DNA of 64,000 nucleotides. It comes from an uncultured Bacteroidota bacterium. Its GTDB lineage: Bacteria; Bacteroidota; Bacteroidia; B-17B0; Aurantibacillaceae. How positions within the stretch are numbered: the first letter of the stretch is position 1; the number at the start of each line of letters is the position of its first letter. The stretch lies in NCBI GenBank assembly GCA_903834765.1, contig CAILKE010000004.1, forward strand, positions 186,001 through 250,000. Reading direction: 5' to 3'. The notes under the pieces are model-generated. The model did not search any database. It saw only the letters and a program-made list of their open reading frames with translations, and had not been told where the DNA came from. This document shows positions 26,837 through 38,786 of this stretch, piece after piece. A program made the position numbers and the translations under genes.

Positions 26837-28414
26837 TTAGTTATACTTAGCTGATAATTCTTTAGCTGTTGCTTCTAAAACACCAGTTATTTCATCATCA
26901 AATTTACCTGCTTTTAAAGCATCTAATTGCGCTTTGTTTTTACGCTCGCAAACATCTAAAAACTCTTTTTCAAATTCACGAACTCTACTTACAGGGATGT
27001 TACGTAATAAGTTTTTAGTTCCTAAGTATATAATCGCAATTTGTTGCTCTACACGTAAAGGCGCAGCATTCGCTTGTTTCAAAATTTCCACATTACGAGC
27101 ACCTTTATCTAAAACTGATTTAGTAGCTGCATCTAAGTCAGAACCGAATTTAGAGAAGGCCTCTAGTTCACGGTATTGAGCTTGATCTAATTTTAAAGTA
27201 CCAGCTACTTTTTTCATTGATTTAATTTGAGCGTTACCACCAACACGTGATACAGAAATACCTACGTTAATTGCCGGACGAACACCTGAGTTAAATAAAT
27301 TGGTTTCTAAGAATATTTGACCATCTGTAATAGAAATTACGTTTGTAGGAATGTATGCAGAAACGTCACCAGCTTGAGTTTCGATGATTGGTAAAGCAGT
27401 TAATGAACCACCACCTTTTACGATTGGTTTCAAAGATTCTGGTAAATCATTCATATTACGAGCGATATCATCAGAAGAGTTGATTTTAGCAGCACGCTCT
27501 AACAATCTACTGTGAAGGTAAAACACATCACCCGGATATGCTTCACGTCCTGGTGGGCGACGTAATAATAAGGATACTTCACGGTAAGCTACAGCTTGTT
27601 TAGATAAATCATCATATACAATTAATGCTGGACGACCAGTATCTCTGAAAAATTCTCCTACTGCTGCACCTGCAAATGGAGCGTAAAACTGCATTGGAGC
27701 AGGATCAGACGCGTTAGCTGCAACAACCACTGTATAAGCCATTGCACCATTTTCTTCTAAAGCACGAACAACGTTCGCCACTGTAGATCCTTTTTGTGCA
27801 ATTGCTACATATATACAAAATACAGGTTTTCCTGCATCGTAAAATTCTTTTTGATTAATGATAGTATCTAACGCAACTGTTGTTTTACCAGTTTGACGGT
27901 CACCAATGATTAACTCACGTTGTCCACGTCCAATAGGAATCATCGCATCAATTGCTTTAATACCTGTTTGTAAAGGCTCAGTAACCGGTTGACGGTAAAT
28001 TACACCTGGCGCTTTACGCTCTAAAGGTAATTCGTAAGTTGTACCTTGAATAGGACCTTTACCATCTATAGGATTTCCTAATGTATCAATAACACGACCT
28101 AACATGCCTTCTCCAACATGAATAGATGCAATACGACCAGTACGTTTTACTGAAGATCCTTCGCTAATACCAGTACTAGCTCCTAATAATACAGCACCAA
28201 CGTTATCTTCTTCTAAGTTTAATACAATTCCTTGTAAGCCTGTTTCAAATTCGATCAATTCACCTGATTGAACTTTAGATAAACCGTAAATACGAGCGAT
28301 ACCATCACCTACTTGTAATACAGATCCAACTTCTTCTAAATCTGCTTCAGATTTAAAGCCGGATAGTTGTTGTCTTAAAATTGCAGATACTTCTGCTGGG
28401 TTTACTTCTGCCAT
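26837..28414 (-). CDS. atpA: ATP synthase F1 alpha subunit
   Basis: 525 residues. Walker A GDRQTGKT at 171-178, the [11 protein letters not shown] segment, [17 protein letters not shown], and the alpha signature [14 protein letters not shown] near residue 375. The non-catalytic nucleotide-binding partner of beta. Beta and epsilon (atpD, atpC) are not in this operon, as is usual in Bacteroidota. Follows atpH by 39 bases. Confidence 0.98.
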   Translation of the reverse strand: MAEVNPAEVSAILRQQLSGFKSEADLEEVGSVLQVGDGIARIYGLSKVQSGELIEFETGLQGIVLNLEEDNVGAVLLGASTGISEGSSVKRTGRIASIHVGEGMLGRVIDTLGNPIDGKGPIQGTTYELPLERKAPGVIYRQPVTEPLQTGIKAIDAMIPIGRGQRELIIGDRQTGKTTVALDTIINQKEFYDAGKPVFCIYVAIAQKGSTVANVVRALEENGAMAYTVVVAANASDPAPMQFYAPFAGAAVGEFFRDTGRPALIVYDDLSKQAVAYREVSLLLRRPPGREAYPGDVFYLHSRLLERAAKINSSDDIARNMNDLPESLKPIVKGGGSLTALPIIETQAGDVSAYIPTNVISITDGQIFLETNLFNSGVRPAINVGISVSRVGGNAQIKSMKKVAGTLKLDQAQYRELEAFSKFGSDLDAATKSVLDKGARNVEILKQANAAPLRVEQQIAIIYLGTKNLLRNIPVSRVREFEKEFLDVCERKNKAQLDALKAGKFDDEITGVLEATAKELSAKYN

Positions 28415-28453
28415 TGTTTTTATGTTTAAGAAATATAATTTGTTTTGCTGTAA

Positions 28454-28984
28454 TTAATTTGTTGTTAATTGTTTTTTCAGATTACTCAATTGACGAGCTA
28501 CTGATTTATCAAGCTGTTTATCGCCAATTTTTAAAATAAAACCGCCGATAACATTCGCGTCAATTTTTTCAACCAACTCAATTTCACCATTCAATTGAGC
28601 CTTTACTAAAGCTAATGCTTGTTGTTTAGTTGTATTATCCAAACCTCTAGCAGAAGTAATTACTGCAGTTAAAATATGTTTATTCGTTTTATATTGTTCA
28701 ATAAAGCTAGTTAACATTTGAGGGATAACTGATTCACGGCGTTTATTAGCTACAATAGTTAAAAATCCCGAAGTGATGATATTTAATTTACCATCAAATA
28801 TTGCTTTTAGAGTACTTACTTTTTTGTCAGCTTTGATTATTGGACTATTCAAAAAATTAATAAAATCGTTTGAGTGATCGCAAATCGATTTTACTAAAAG
28901 AATATCTGTGTATACAGACTCTAATTCACCTTTTTCAAGAGAAAGGTCTAATAATGATTTAGCGTATCTTGATGCAACTATCAT
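28454..28984 (-). CDS. atpH: ATP synthase F1 delta subunit
   Basis: 176 residues. The N-terminal helical bundle starts ASRYAKSLLDLSLEKGEL, and the C-terminal part has ANVIGGFILKIGDKQLDKSV and ARQLSNLKKQL, the delta/OSCP pattern. It joins the top of F1 to the b subunits. Starts two bases after atpF ends. Confidence 0.95.
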   Translation of the reverse strand: MIVASRYAKSLLDLSLEKGELESVYTDILLVKSICDHSNDFINFLNSPIIKADKKVSTLKAIFDGKLNIITSGFLTIVANKRRESVIPQMLTSFIEQYKTNKHILTAVITSARGLDNTTKQQALALVKAQLNGEIELVEKIDANVIGGFILKIGDKQLDKSVARQLSNLKKQLTTN

Positions 28985-28986
28985 GA

Positions 28987-29502
28987 TTAATTAAGGTTTA
29001 CGTCTTTCATCAAATTACTAATTAATGCTTTTTGTTTTTCGTCGCTTGATAATTCGCTACGTAAAATTTTCTCAGCAATTTCGATTGATAATGTTGCTAC
29101 TTGATTTTTTAATTCAGCGATAGCTGCATTTTTTTCGTTAGTTATTTGCTCACGTGCAGAAGACATAATACGATCAGCTTCAGTTTGAGATTTAGCTTTT
29201 GCTTCAGCTATAATAGTGTCTTTAGTATCACGCGCTTCTTTTAATAAGTTATCACGTTCTGCTCGAGCTTCGGCTAATATTTTTTCGTTATTAGATTTTA
29301 ATTCACGCATGTCTTTTAATGCTGTTTCTGCGCTAGCTAAAGCATCTTCAATCCCTTTTTCACGAGTTTTGATTGCTGATAAAATAGGTTTCCAAGCAAA
29401 CTTACCTAATAATACTAATAATAAAATAAAAGTAATAGTTGTCCAAAAAATCAAACCAATTGCTGGCTCGATAAGACTTGCTAAAATGAATATGCTATTC
29501 AT
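28987..29502 (-). CDS. atpF: ATP synthase F0 b subunit
   Basis: 171 residues: one N-terminal transmembrane segment (about 8-30, FWTTITFILLLVLLGKFAW) and a long charged coiled coil rich in Ala, Glu and Lys (about 35-150), the stator stalk. Ends with ILRSELSSDEKQKALISNL. Placed between atpE and atpH as expected. Confidence 0.95.
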   Translation of the reverse strand: MNSIFILASLIEPAIGLIFWTTITFILLLVLLGKFAWKPILSAIKTREKGIEDALASAETALKDMRELKSNNEKILAEARAERDNLLKEARDTKDTIIAEAKAKSQTEADRIMSSAREQITNEKNAAIAELKNQVATLSIEIAEKILRSELSSDEKQKALISNLMKDVNLN

Positions 29503-29521
29503 AGTTTTTTGTTTTTGTTCT

Positions 29522-29628
29522 CGACTTCGCTCGAACTTACAAGTGAAGTGTTGAATGTGTTAATGTTTTTTTATTTACCAAATAAATTGTCACATCTAGC
29601 TTGTCATCCTGAGCGGAGTCGAAGGGTG
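29522..29628. repeat. REP-like sequence pair inside the atp operon
   Basis: The 191-base atpE-atpF spacer has TCTCGACTTCGCTCGAAC near its atpF end and CCTGAGCGGAGTCGAAGG near 29610-29627. These are roughly inverted copies of one motif (CGACTnCGCTC). They resemble dispersed Bacteroidota palindromes and would form a large stem in the operon mRNA. Confidence 0.45.
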
Positions 29629-29693
29629 AGATGACTGTTTTTTTAAACCAAAGCCATTACCAACCGTAATAGCTTTGGTTTGTTTGTTGAAGC

Positions 29694-31150
<1,457 letters not shown>

Positions 31151-31188
31151 TACGCGTAAAAGATGTTTTAAGCTTTTATTTTCGGGTG

Positions 31189-31220
31189 CAAATGTATAGA
31201 TAAATTGCTAAAAATTCAAT
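31189..31220 (-). promoter_or_regulatory. Promoter of the ATP synthase operon
   Basis: Read leftward: ATTG (31217-31220), a 20-base spacer and TACATTTG (31189-31196), an exact match to the Bacteroidota -7 box TAnnTTTG. The leader to the atpB ATG is about 30 bases. Confidence 0.65.
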
Positions 31221-31351
31221 ATTTTTAAAAAAAACATCACATATTCTACAGTATTTGAAAATGACTTGAATTATAGTACTTTGTAACTTTATTTAAATTA
31301 ATTTGTGGAATTAGTATTCTCTCGACATCTCTACTCAATAAATTATAGGTT

Positions 31352-34300
31352 ATGACACTTAAAAAACTAACTACACTTGCGTTAATGCTTATTGCTACAG
31401 CGCTTTTATCGGTTGGATTCTTTTCCACCACTTTTACCAAACCAAGCCAACCTATGTTGAGCTTTAATAAAGGCGACACCTATGATAAACTTTGGAAACG
31501 AGTCGATAGTTGTCAGAATAAAGGCTTAACAGAGTCGGCTTTGAAGGTGATAGGTTTTATTTATACCAAAGCTAAAATCGAAAATAATGTTGGGCAATTT
31601 ATTAAAGCAGTATTAAATCGCATGACATTTGAAAGCTATAAAGAAGAATTTTCGTTAGAGAAATCGATTATACAGCTACAAGATGAAGTCAAAGAAGCTA
31701 AATATCCTGTTAAACCCGTATTACAAAGTGTTTTGGCAGATGCGTTTTGGCAATATTTTCAAAATAACCGCTGGAAATTTTATAACAGAACTACTACCGT
31801 TAATTTTAAGAATGATGATATAGAAACCTGGGATTTAAAAGCCATTACATCAGCAGTGATTTTTAATTATAAAGCGTCGTTACAAAATGTAGACAGCTTA
31901 AAACGCACTAAAATTGAACTTTACGATGATATTATAACCAAAGGCACTAAAGATTGTCGACTATGGCGCCCAACTCTGTATGATTTTTTAGCGCATCGTG
32001 CATTAGCGTTTTTCATGAATTCTGAACCTGATGTGTCTCGTCCTTCGGTTCAGTTTACTGTAAATAAAGAAGAATTTGCGAAGCCTTATTCAGATTTTGT
32101 TACACTCGATATCACAAATCTTTCAGATTCTTTAGAAACAAAATATTATGCACTTAAATTGATGCAAGATTTAACTCGTTTTCATCAAAATGATGTTAAC
32201 CCAGATGCATTAATAGATGTGGAATTATTGCGATTAGATTATGTACATAATAATTCTCAAAACGTAAAAAAAGATACGCTCTATTTTAATTCATTAAAAG
32301 CAATACAAGTTAAGTTTGCCAAAAGCGAACGTGTAACTGAAATCGATTATCGCTTAGCAAATTGGTATTTGCAAAAAGCTAATCAATACAAGCCATTGCT
32401 AAGTGAAGATTATAAATGGTACAAAAAATCAGCAAAAGAAATATGTGAATCAGCTATTGCTAAATTTCCTAATGCCTATGGCGCATTAGAATGTAAAAGT
32501 ACTATTACTTCTATTTTAGCTAAATCATGCAATTTAACGACAGAAGAAGTAAATGAGCCAAACAAGCCATTTAGAGCCTTAGTAACGTCTCAAAACATCA
32601 ATAAATTATATTTTAAAGTTGTTAAAACTACCAGCCAGGAATTAAGACAATTATTCCGCAAAAAATATGGAGAGGAATTATTCAATAGGTTTAAGTCGTT
32701 TCCAACTGTAAAAACGTTTACTCAAGAGTTAATTGATGACGGCGATTATCAAACACACAATACGGAAATAAAATTACCCGAATTACCTGCTGGTTATTAC
32801 GTGATTTTAAGTTCTTTGACAGAGGATTTTAAATACACGAATAATATTTCGGCATACAGTACCTGCATTATCTCCGATATTGCCTCAACAGAGCGACGCA
32901 GAGAGAATGGGTCTTACGATTTTTATGCCTTGAATCGTCAAACCGGAGAGCCTTTAAAAAATATTACTGCACAAGTGTGGTACGAAGATTATGATTATGG
33001 CGACAGGGAATATAAAATTAAAAAAGGCCCAACTTTAAAAACAAATGACTTAGGTTATTTGGCAGTGGCTAATCCAAATTCTAACGAGCGAAACTTTTTC
33101 GTTGAATTCATCAATGGCACTGATACGTATTTTAACAGCAATAGTTATTATACTTATAATTCCCAAGGACAAGAATATACAACGGTTACGTCTCATTTTT
33201 TTACAGATAGAGCGATATACCGTCCAGGGCAAACCGTTTATTTTAAAGCTATTCTGTTAGAATCAACTAATGGAAAAAAACACATGTTGAAAACAAATTT
33301 CCCTGTAACGGTTACCTTTTATGATGTGAATTACCAAAAAGTTAGTTCACTCGATTTAATAACAAACGAATTCGGATCATTAAGTGGCGAATTCATTGCA
33401 CCACAAGGCGGATTATTAGGGCAAATGCATATTTCAGATGGAAGAGGGACTGCTTATATTTCGGTGGAAGAATACAAACGCCCGAAATTTGAAACAACCT
33501 TTAATGCTTTACAAGGCACCTATAAATTAAATGATGAGGTAACGGTTACGGGCTTAGCAAAAGCGTATGCTGGAAATGTTATTGATGGTGCTAAGGTGAA
33601 ATACCGCGTCACACGTAATGTTCGCTATCCATACTGGTATTGGTGGTACAGACCATATAACAACGGCGCAACTAATGTTGAAATTGCTAATGGAGAAATC
33701 ACTAGTAACGATACAGGTACATACATTATTAAATTTAAAGCGTTGCCCGACGAGTCTGTTTCTAAAACAAGTTATGCCACTTATGATTATCAAGTAACCG
33801 CTGATGTAACAGATATTAATGGAGAAACGCATAGCGCTGAAACATCTGTTATTATTGGCTATCAGGCATTACAATTAAGTATTTCGGCTAACGATATCAT
33901 CGAAGTTAATTCATCTAAACCAATTGTGATTAGTACTACGAATTTGAGCGGCATTGCCGAAAAAACTATAGGGAGCTTTGCAATATATAAATTAAAGCAA
34001 CCACAAAAGATATTCAGAAGCAGGTTATGGGCTCAACCTGACAGACATACGTTAAGTAAAGAAGAGTATTATAAAACTTTTCCAAATGATTTGTATGACG
34101 ATGAAAGCAATAAATATAAATGGGAAAAAGAAACTAAAGTTCTGGAAAAACCCTTCGATACAGGCTCAAAAACAGAATATGATTTAGCCGCCGAATTAAA
34201 AAATTTGAAAGCGGGTGTTTATGTCATTGAAGCAAATTGTAAGGATAAATTTGGCGAAGACATAAAAGCTTTTGAATACGTTACCCTATTTAATAAAAAC

Positions 34301-37300
34301 AACAACGAATTGCCTGAGCAAGTCGCCGATTGGTTTTACATGCCCAACAATAGGTTTGAACCAAACGATAAAGCGAGTTTTATTTTAGCATCGGCATATC
34401 CTAACGTTAATTATTTATACGAAATAGAACACCAAGGTATGGCGGTTAATACTCAGTGGCAACAGGCATCTATGAAGACCAATGAAATTCTTAGTGAAGA
34501 AAGGCATCGTGGAGGTTTATCATTTCATACATCGTTTATAAAGAACAATCGTTTCTATCAACATACAAGCACCATAACCGTACCTTATACTAACAAAGAA
34601 TTAGATATTCAATTTGAAACCTTCCGTAATAAGCTATTACCGGGACAAGCAGAAGAATGGAAATTAATTTTGAAAGATAAAAAAGGTGAGAAAGCTGCGG
34701 CCGAAATGGTAGCAAGTATGTACGATGCTTCATTAGATGCGTTTAAAGCGAATAATTGGTATCTCAATATTTATGAAAGTTATTATGCACGTCTTAATTG
34801 GACTTCAACTATTGCTCGTGCAGTAAACTCGACAGAGTTTAATAATTTACAATATAACTATCAAACCATACCAAACCGATATTACGATCAGCTGAATTAT
34901 TTTGGATTAAATTTCTATCAGAACTACTATAGAAATGGTTATGGAGGCGGAAAGAATGGCGCATACCCTATGGCGGCAGCTATGCAACGTTCAGAAAATG
35001 CTTTGATGGCTGATGAAGTAACTACAACGAAAAGCGCAACTGGTGGAGTATTTAAAGAAGAAAGTGAGAAAAAATCGAAAGATAAAAATAACCAAGATGG
35101 CGATGCAACTACATTAGCAACAGGAGAAACGGCCGGAACATTTAATTTTGAAGGAAAGAGTATTAGAGAACAGGATAATAGAGGCGGAGATTTATCAAAT
35201 ATCAAAGCACGTTCTAATTTCAATGAAACAGCGTTCTTTTTCCCACAACTACAAACAAATGAAAAAGGCGAAGTGGTGATTAAGTTTACGGTACCTGAAA
35301 GTCTTACTAAATGGAAGGTCATGGGCTTAGCTCATACCAAAGATTTGAAAATTGGACAATTCGAAAAAGAAGTTATTACGCAAAAAGAATTGATGGTACA
35401 GCCAAACGCACCGCGCTTTTTCAGAGAAGGAGATAAACTAACATTCATTAGTAAAATATCAAACCTTTCTGATAAAGATTTAGCAGGCTCTACAGAGCTT
35501 AGGCTATTTGATGCGCTAACGGATAAGGAAATTTCAAGTATACTTATCGAAAATAATGGCTTAGCTAAAATTAAAAACTTTTCCGTTAAAAAAGGACAAA
35601 GTACCGCCATCGAATGGAACTTGAAAATTCCAGAAGGTTACTCTGCTATTAAATATAAAATTGTTGCTAAGGCAGAAAACTTTTCTGATGGCGAAGAACA
35701 AGCGGTGCCTGTATTAACGAATCGTATGTTAGTAACCGAGAGCATGCCGATGCCAATCAGAAGTAATCAAACCAAAGAATTTTCTTTTACGAAATTCACG
35801 AATCAAAATAACCAATCTACTACACTAAAAAATCATTCGTATACATTAGAGTTTACCGCTAACCCTGCATGGTATGCTGTGCAAGCGTTACCATATTTAA
35901 TGGAATATCCTTATGAGTGCGCCGAACAAACCTTTGCGCGTTATTATGCAAATACTTTAGCAACATACGTAGTAAATTCTAAACCAAAAATTAAAGCTGT
36001 GTTTGATGCTTGGAAAAGCTCATCACCTGATGCTTTCCTATCGAATCTCGAAAAAAATCAAGAATTAAAATCAGCTGTTTTAGAAGAAACGCCATGGGTA
36101 TTACAATCGAAAAACGAAACAGAAAATAAACGTCGTGTAGGTTTATTATTTGATTTGAATAAAATGAGTAATGAACAAATACAAGCACTTAAAAAATTAT
36201 TTAAGAAACAAACCCCTAATGGTGGCTTTATGTGGTTTGACGGTGGTCCGGACGATTGGTATATTACCCAACACATTGTAACAGGGTTTGGACACTTAGA
36301 TAAATTAGGAGTTATTAAAGTACGCGAAAATGCAGAGGTTTGGAATATGATAACCAAAGCTGTGAAATATTGTGATAACCGCATGCGCGAAGAGTTTGAG
36401 CTAACAAAAAAATATAATAAAAATTGGAAAACAACTAATAATTTAAGTTATAACGCTATTCAATATTTATACATGCGTTCTGTGTTTAAGGATATTGATA
36501 TCGATGGAAGAAACAAAGAACATGTAGCGTATTACAAAAAACAAGAGCAAACGTATTGGTTGCAAAACAGTCGATACATGCAAGGAATGATCGCCTTGAG
36601 TTTAAACCGCTATGATGATAAAAAATTACCGAAAGATATTTTAAAATCATTGAAGGAAAATAGCATCAATAGCGAAGAAATGGGTATGTACTGGAAAGAA
36701 AATTACGGTTATTTTTGGTATGAAGCGCCAATCGAAATGCAAGCCTTAATGATTGAAGCCTTTGATGAAATTAATAATGATACTAAAGCAGTAGATGATT
36801 TGAAAACTTGGCTAATAAAAAGCAAACAAACGCAACATTGGGGAACCACGCGTTCTACAACTGAAGCAGTGTACGCCTTGTTATTAAAAGGAACAGATTG
36901 GTTAGCCACCGAACCTAATGTAGACATAACCGTTGGAGATATAAAATTAGACCCTAAAAAAGATGCCTCGTTAAAGGCAGAACCGGGAACAGGCTATTTC
37001 AAAAAAGTGTGGAATGGCACTGACATTAAGCCTTCTACGATGGGTACTGTTAAGGTAGTGAAACATGATGTGGGTGTAAGTTATGGCGCGATGTATTGGC
37101 AATACTTTGAGCAACTAGATAAAATTACACCACATGAAACTCCACTAAAAATAAAAAAACAATTATTTTTAGAAAAAAATACAGCAAGCGGTATCGTAAT
37201 AGAGCCTATCACATCAGTAACTCCATTGAAGTTGGGTGATAAAATAAAAGTTCGTATAGAATTAAGAGTGGATAGAGATATGAGTTACGTGCACATGAAA

Positions 37301-37564
37301 GATATGCGTGCTTCAGGTTTTGAGCCGACCAACGTATTGAGCGGCTATAAATACCAAGATGGACTGGGCTATTATGAAAGTACCAGAGATGCAGCCACTA
37401 ATTTCTTTTTCTCTTATTTGAATAAAGGCACTTATGTGTTTGAATATCCTTTGGTGGTAAACCATAAAGGGGATTTTAGTAATGGGATTACAACTATACA
37501 ATGCATGTATGCACCTGAATTTACAAGTCATAGCGAAGGTATTAGGGTTAATATTGGTAAATAA
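31352..37564 (+). CDS. Alpha-2-macroglobulin family protein
   Basis: 2070 residues with an N-terminal hydrophobic export segment (about 8-26). The N-terminal 500 residues are helical and repeat-like. MG-type beta domains follow: SHFFTDRAIYRPGQTVYFKA (about 615-635) is the MG2 start, and VEEYKRPKFET is characteristic. The A2M core has ETAFFFPQLQTNEKGEVVIKFTVPESLTKWK (in part), about 1290-1320. The thioester site is Cys1523-Ala-Glu-Gln1526 (CAEQ) in YECAEQTFARYY, then an alpha-alpha toroid. Known role of bacterial relatives: periplasmic or surface protease trapping. No penicillin-binding protein 1C gene is adjacent, unlike in Proteobacteria. alkB follows 4 bases after the stop. Confidence 0.9.
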   Translation: MTLKKLTTLALMLIATALLSVGFFSTTFTKPSQPMLSFNKGDTYDKLWKRVDSCQNKGLTESALKVIGFIYTKAKIENNVGQFIKAVLNRMTFESYKEEFSLEKSIIQLQDEVKEAKYPVKPVLQSVLADAFWQYFQNNRWKFYNRTTTVNFKNDDIETWDLKAITSAVIFNYKASLQNVDSLKRTKIELYDDIITKGTKDCRLWRPTLYDFLAHRALAFFMNSEPDVSRPSVQFTVNKEEFAKPYSDFVTLDITNLSDSLETKYYALKLMQDLTRFHQNDVNPDALIDVELLRLDYVHNNSQNVKKDTLYFNSLKAIQVKFAKSERVTEIDYRLANWYLQKANQYKPLLSEDYKWYKKSAKEICESAIAKFPNAYGALECKSTITSILAKSCNLTTEEVNEPNKPFRALVTSQNINKLYFKVVKTTSQELRQLFRKKYGEELFNRFKSFPTVKTFTQELIDDGDYQTHNTEIKLPELPAGYYVILSSLTEDFKYTNNISAYSTCIISDIASTERRRENGSYDFYALNRQTGEPLKNITAQVWYEDYDYGDREYKIKKGPTLKTNDLGYLAVANPNSNERNFFVEFINGTDTYFNSNSYYTYNSQGQEYTTVTSHFFTDRAIYRPGQTVYFKAILLESTNGKKHMLKTNFPVTVTFYDVNYQKVSSLDLITNEFGSLSGEFIAPQGGLLGQMHISDGRGTAYISVEEYKRPKFETTFNALQGTYKLNDEVTVTGLAKAYAGNVIDGAKVKYRVTRNVRYPYWYWWYRPYNNGATNVEIANGEITSNDTGTYIIKFKALPDESVSKTSYATYDYQVTADVTDINGETHSAETSVIIGYQALQLSISANDIIEVNSSKPIVISTTNLSGIAEKTIGSFAIYKLKQPQKIFRSRLWAQPDRHTLSKEEYYKTFPNDLYDDESNKYKWEKETKVLEKPFDTGSKTEYDLAAELKNLKAGVYVIEANCKDKFGEDIKAFEYVTLFNKNNNELPEQVADWFYMPNNRFEPNDKASFILASAYPNVNYLYEIEHQGMAVNTQWQQASMKTNEILSEERHRGGLSFHTSFIKNNRFYQHTSTITVPYTNKELDIQFETFRNKLLPGQAEEWKLILKDKKGEKAAAEMVASMYDASLDAFKANNWYLNIYESYYARLNWTSTIARAVNSTEFNNLQYNYQTIPNRYYDQLNYFGLNFYQNYYRNGYGGGKNGAYPMAAAMQRSENALMADEVTTTKSATGGVFKEESEKKSKDKNNQDGDATTLATGETAGTFNFEGKSIREQDNRGGDLSNIKARSNFNETAFFFPQLQTNEKGEVVIKFTVPESLTKWKVMGLAHTKDLKIGQFEKEVITQKELMVQPNAPRFFREGDKLTFISKISNLSDKDLAGSTELRLFDALTDKEISSILIENNGLAKIKNFSVKKGQSTAIEWNLKIPEGYSAIKYKIVAKAENFSDGEEQAVPVLTNRMLVTESMPMPIRSNQTKEFSFTKFTNQNNQSTTLKNHSYTLEFTANPAWYAVQALPYLMEYPYECAEQTFARYYANTLATYVVNSKPKIKAVFDAWKSSSPDAFLSNLEKNQELKSAVLEETPWVLQSKNETENKRRVGLLFDLNKMSNEQIQALKKLFKKQTPNGGFMWFDGGPDDWYITQHIVTGFGHLDKLGVIKVRENAEVWNMITKAVKYCDNRMREEFELTKKYNKNWKTTNNLSYNAIQYLYMRSVFKDIDIDGRNKEHVAYYKKQEQTYWLQNSRYMQGMIALSLNRYDDKKLPKDILKSLKENSINSEEMGMYWKENYGYFWYEAPIEMQALMIEAFDEINNDTKAVDDLKTWLIKSKQTQHWGTTRSTTEAVYALLLKGTDWLATEPNVDITVGDIKLDPKKDASLKAEPGTGYFKKVWNGTDIKPSTMGTVKVVKHDVGVSYGAMYWQYFEQLDKITPHETPLKIKKQLFLEKNTASGIVIEPITSVTPLKLGDKIKVRIELRVDRDMSYVHMKDMRASGFEPTNVLSGYKYQDGLGYYESTRDAATNFFFSYLNKGTYVFEYPLVVNHKGDFSNGITTIQCMYAPEFTSHSEGIRVNIGK

Positions 37565-37568
37565 AAAA

Positions 37569-38177
37569 ATGATGAATTTATTTAATCTCGAACATGATCG
37601 TCATAACAACTTGTTGCCAAAAGATGGAACGGTTAATTATTATGGTAAAGTATTTTCAATAGAAGAATCTGATAAATATTATCAGTATCTCATAAATCAT
37701 ATAGAGTGGAAAAATGATGAAGCGGTTATTTTCGGGAAAGTGATTCAAACAAAGCGTAAGGTAGCTTGGTATGGTGATTCTCCGTTTCAATACACTTACT
37801 CCAAGATAACAAAACAGGCACTCACTTGGACGCCAGAATTATTACAATTAAAAAAAGTGATAGAAAAACAATCCGGGGAAACGTATAATTCTTGTTTACT
37901 AAATTTATATCATAGCGGCAACGAAGGTATGGCGTGGCATAGCGATGGGGAAAAAGATTTGAAAAAAAATGGCGCAATAGGTTCTGTAAGTTTTGGTGCG
38001 GAACGCAAATTTATGTTTAAACATAAAGAAACAAAAGAAACAGTTTCTATAGTTTTAGAACAAGGAAGTTTGTTAGTAATGAAAGACACAACGCAAAGCT
38101 ATTGGCTACATCGTTTACCGCCAACTAAGAAAGTTATAGCGCCTCGTATTAATCTTACTTTTAGAACGATAGTATGA
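37569..38177 (+). CDS. AlkB-like alpha-ketoglutarate-dependent dioxygenase
   Basis: 202 residues from the first of two adjacent ATGs at 37569. The frame is open further upstream but only inside the preceding gene. Fe(II) ligands are His and Asp in WHSDGEK and a later His in YWLHRLPP; Arg in PRINLTFR binds oxoglutarate. The N-terminus (KDGTVNYYGKVF) and the substrate lid YNSCLLNLYHSGNEGMAWH are those of the ALKBH2/3-like branch. Role: oxidative removal of alkyl groups from DNA or RNA. Starts 4 bases after the macroglobulin gene. Confidence 0.92.
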   Translation: MMNLFNLEHDRHNNLLPKDGTVNYYGKVFSIEESDKYYQYLINHIEWKNDEAVIFGKVIQTKRKVAWYGDSPFQYTYSKITKQALTWTPELLQLKKVIEKQSGETYNSCLLNLYHSGNEGMAWHSDGEKDLKKNGAIGSVSFGAERKFMFKHKETKETVSIVLEQGSLLVMKDTTQSYWLHRLPPTKKVIAPRINLTFRTIV

Positions 38178-38200
38178 ACAATGGGGTTTCAAACACCATA

Positions 38201-38240
38201 AAAAAAGTCCTTAGAATATTAATACTCTAAGGACTTTTTT
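38201..38240. terminator. Bidirectional terminator between alkB and trxA
   Basis: AAAAAAGTCCTTAGA and TCTAAGGACTTTTTT pair over 15 bases around a 10-base loop, with A and T runs on both sides, between two convergent genes. Confidence 0.85.
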
Positions 38241-38252
38241 ATAAAACTAAAA

Positions 38253-38570
38253 TTACATGTGCGTGTTTAATTTATCAGCTAATACATTTTTAGCAGCTAC
38301 ACCTACGTGTTTTTCTACAACTTCACCATTCTTAAAAAATAAAATAGTTGGAATATTTCTAATACCATATTTTGCAGAGATACCAGAGTTGTTATCTACA
38401 TTTACTTTTCCTACAACCGCTTTGCCTTCATAATCTTTTGATAATTCTTCTACTACGGGACCTACCATACGACACGGACCACACCATTCTGCCCAAAAAT
38501 CTACTAATACTGGTTTGTCTGATTTTAATACTAATTCTTCAAAATTAGCGTCTGTTATTTCTAATGCCAT
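38253..38570 (-). CDS. trxA: Thioredoxin
   Basis: 105 residues with the active site WCGPC (Cys30, Cys33), buried Asp24 (LVDFWAEWC) and the cis-Pro loop RNIPTILFFKNGEVV. Typical thioredoxin length, no signal peptide, so a cytoplasmic disulfide reductase. Stands alone. Confidence 0.97.
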   Translation of the reverse strand: MALEITDANFEELVLKSDKPVLVDFWAEWCGPCRMVGPVVEELSKDYEGKAVVGKVNVDNNSGISAKYGIRNIPTILFFKNGEVVEKHVGVAAKNVLADKLNTHM

Positions 38571-38786
38571 TTTTTTGTTTGTTTAGATTGTTATTTACTG
38601 AATTGACTGTGTTTTATTAATGATATGAAATAGCCACTTAAAACGTGTTTGTTGCAAATAAACAACAATGAAGATAGACGTATTCCATATGACAAATAAA
38701 AACAATAATATCTACATATAAAATTAATTATTTTTCGCCTAATAAACTCAATATCTAAGCCAAATAGTTTTCACGTCTTTTTGACA

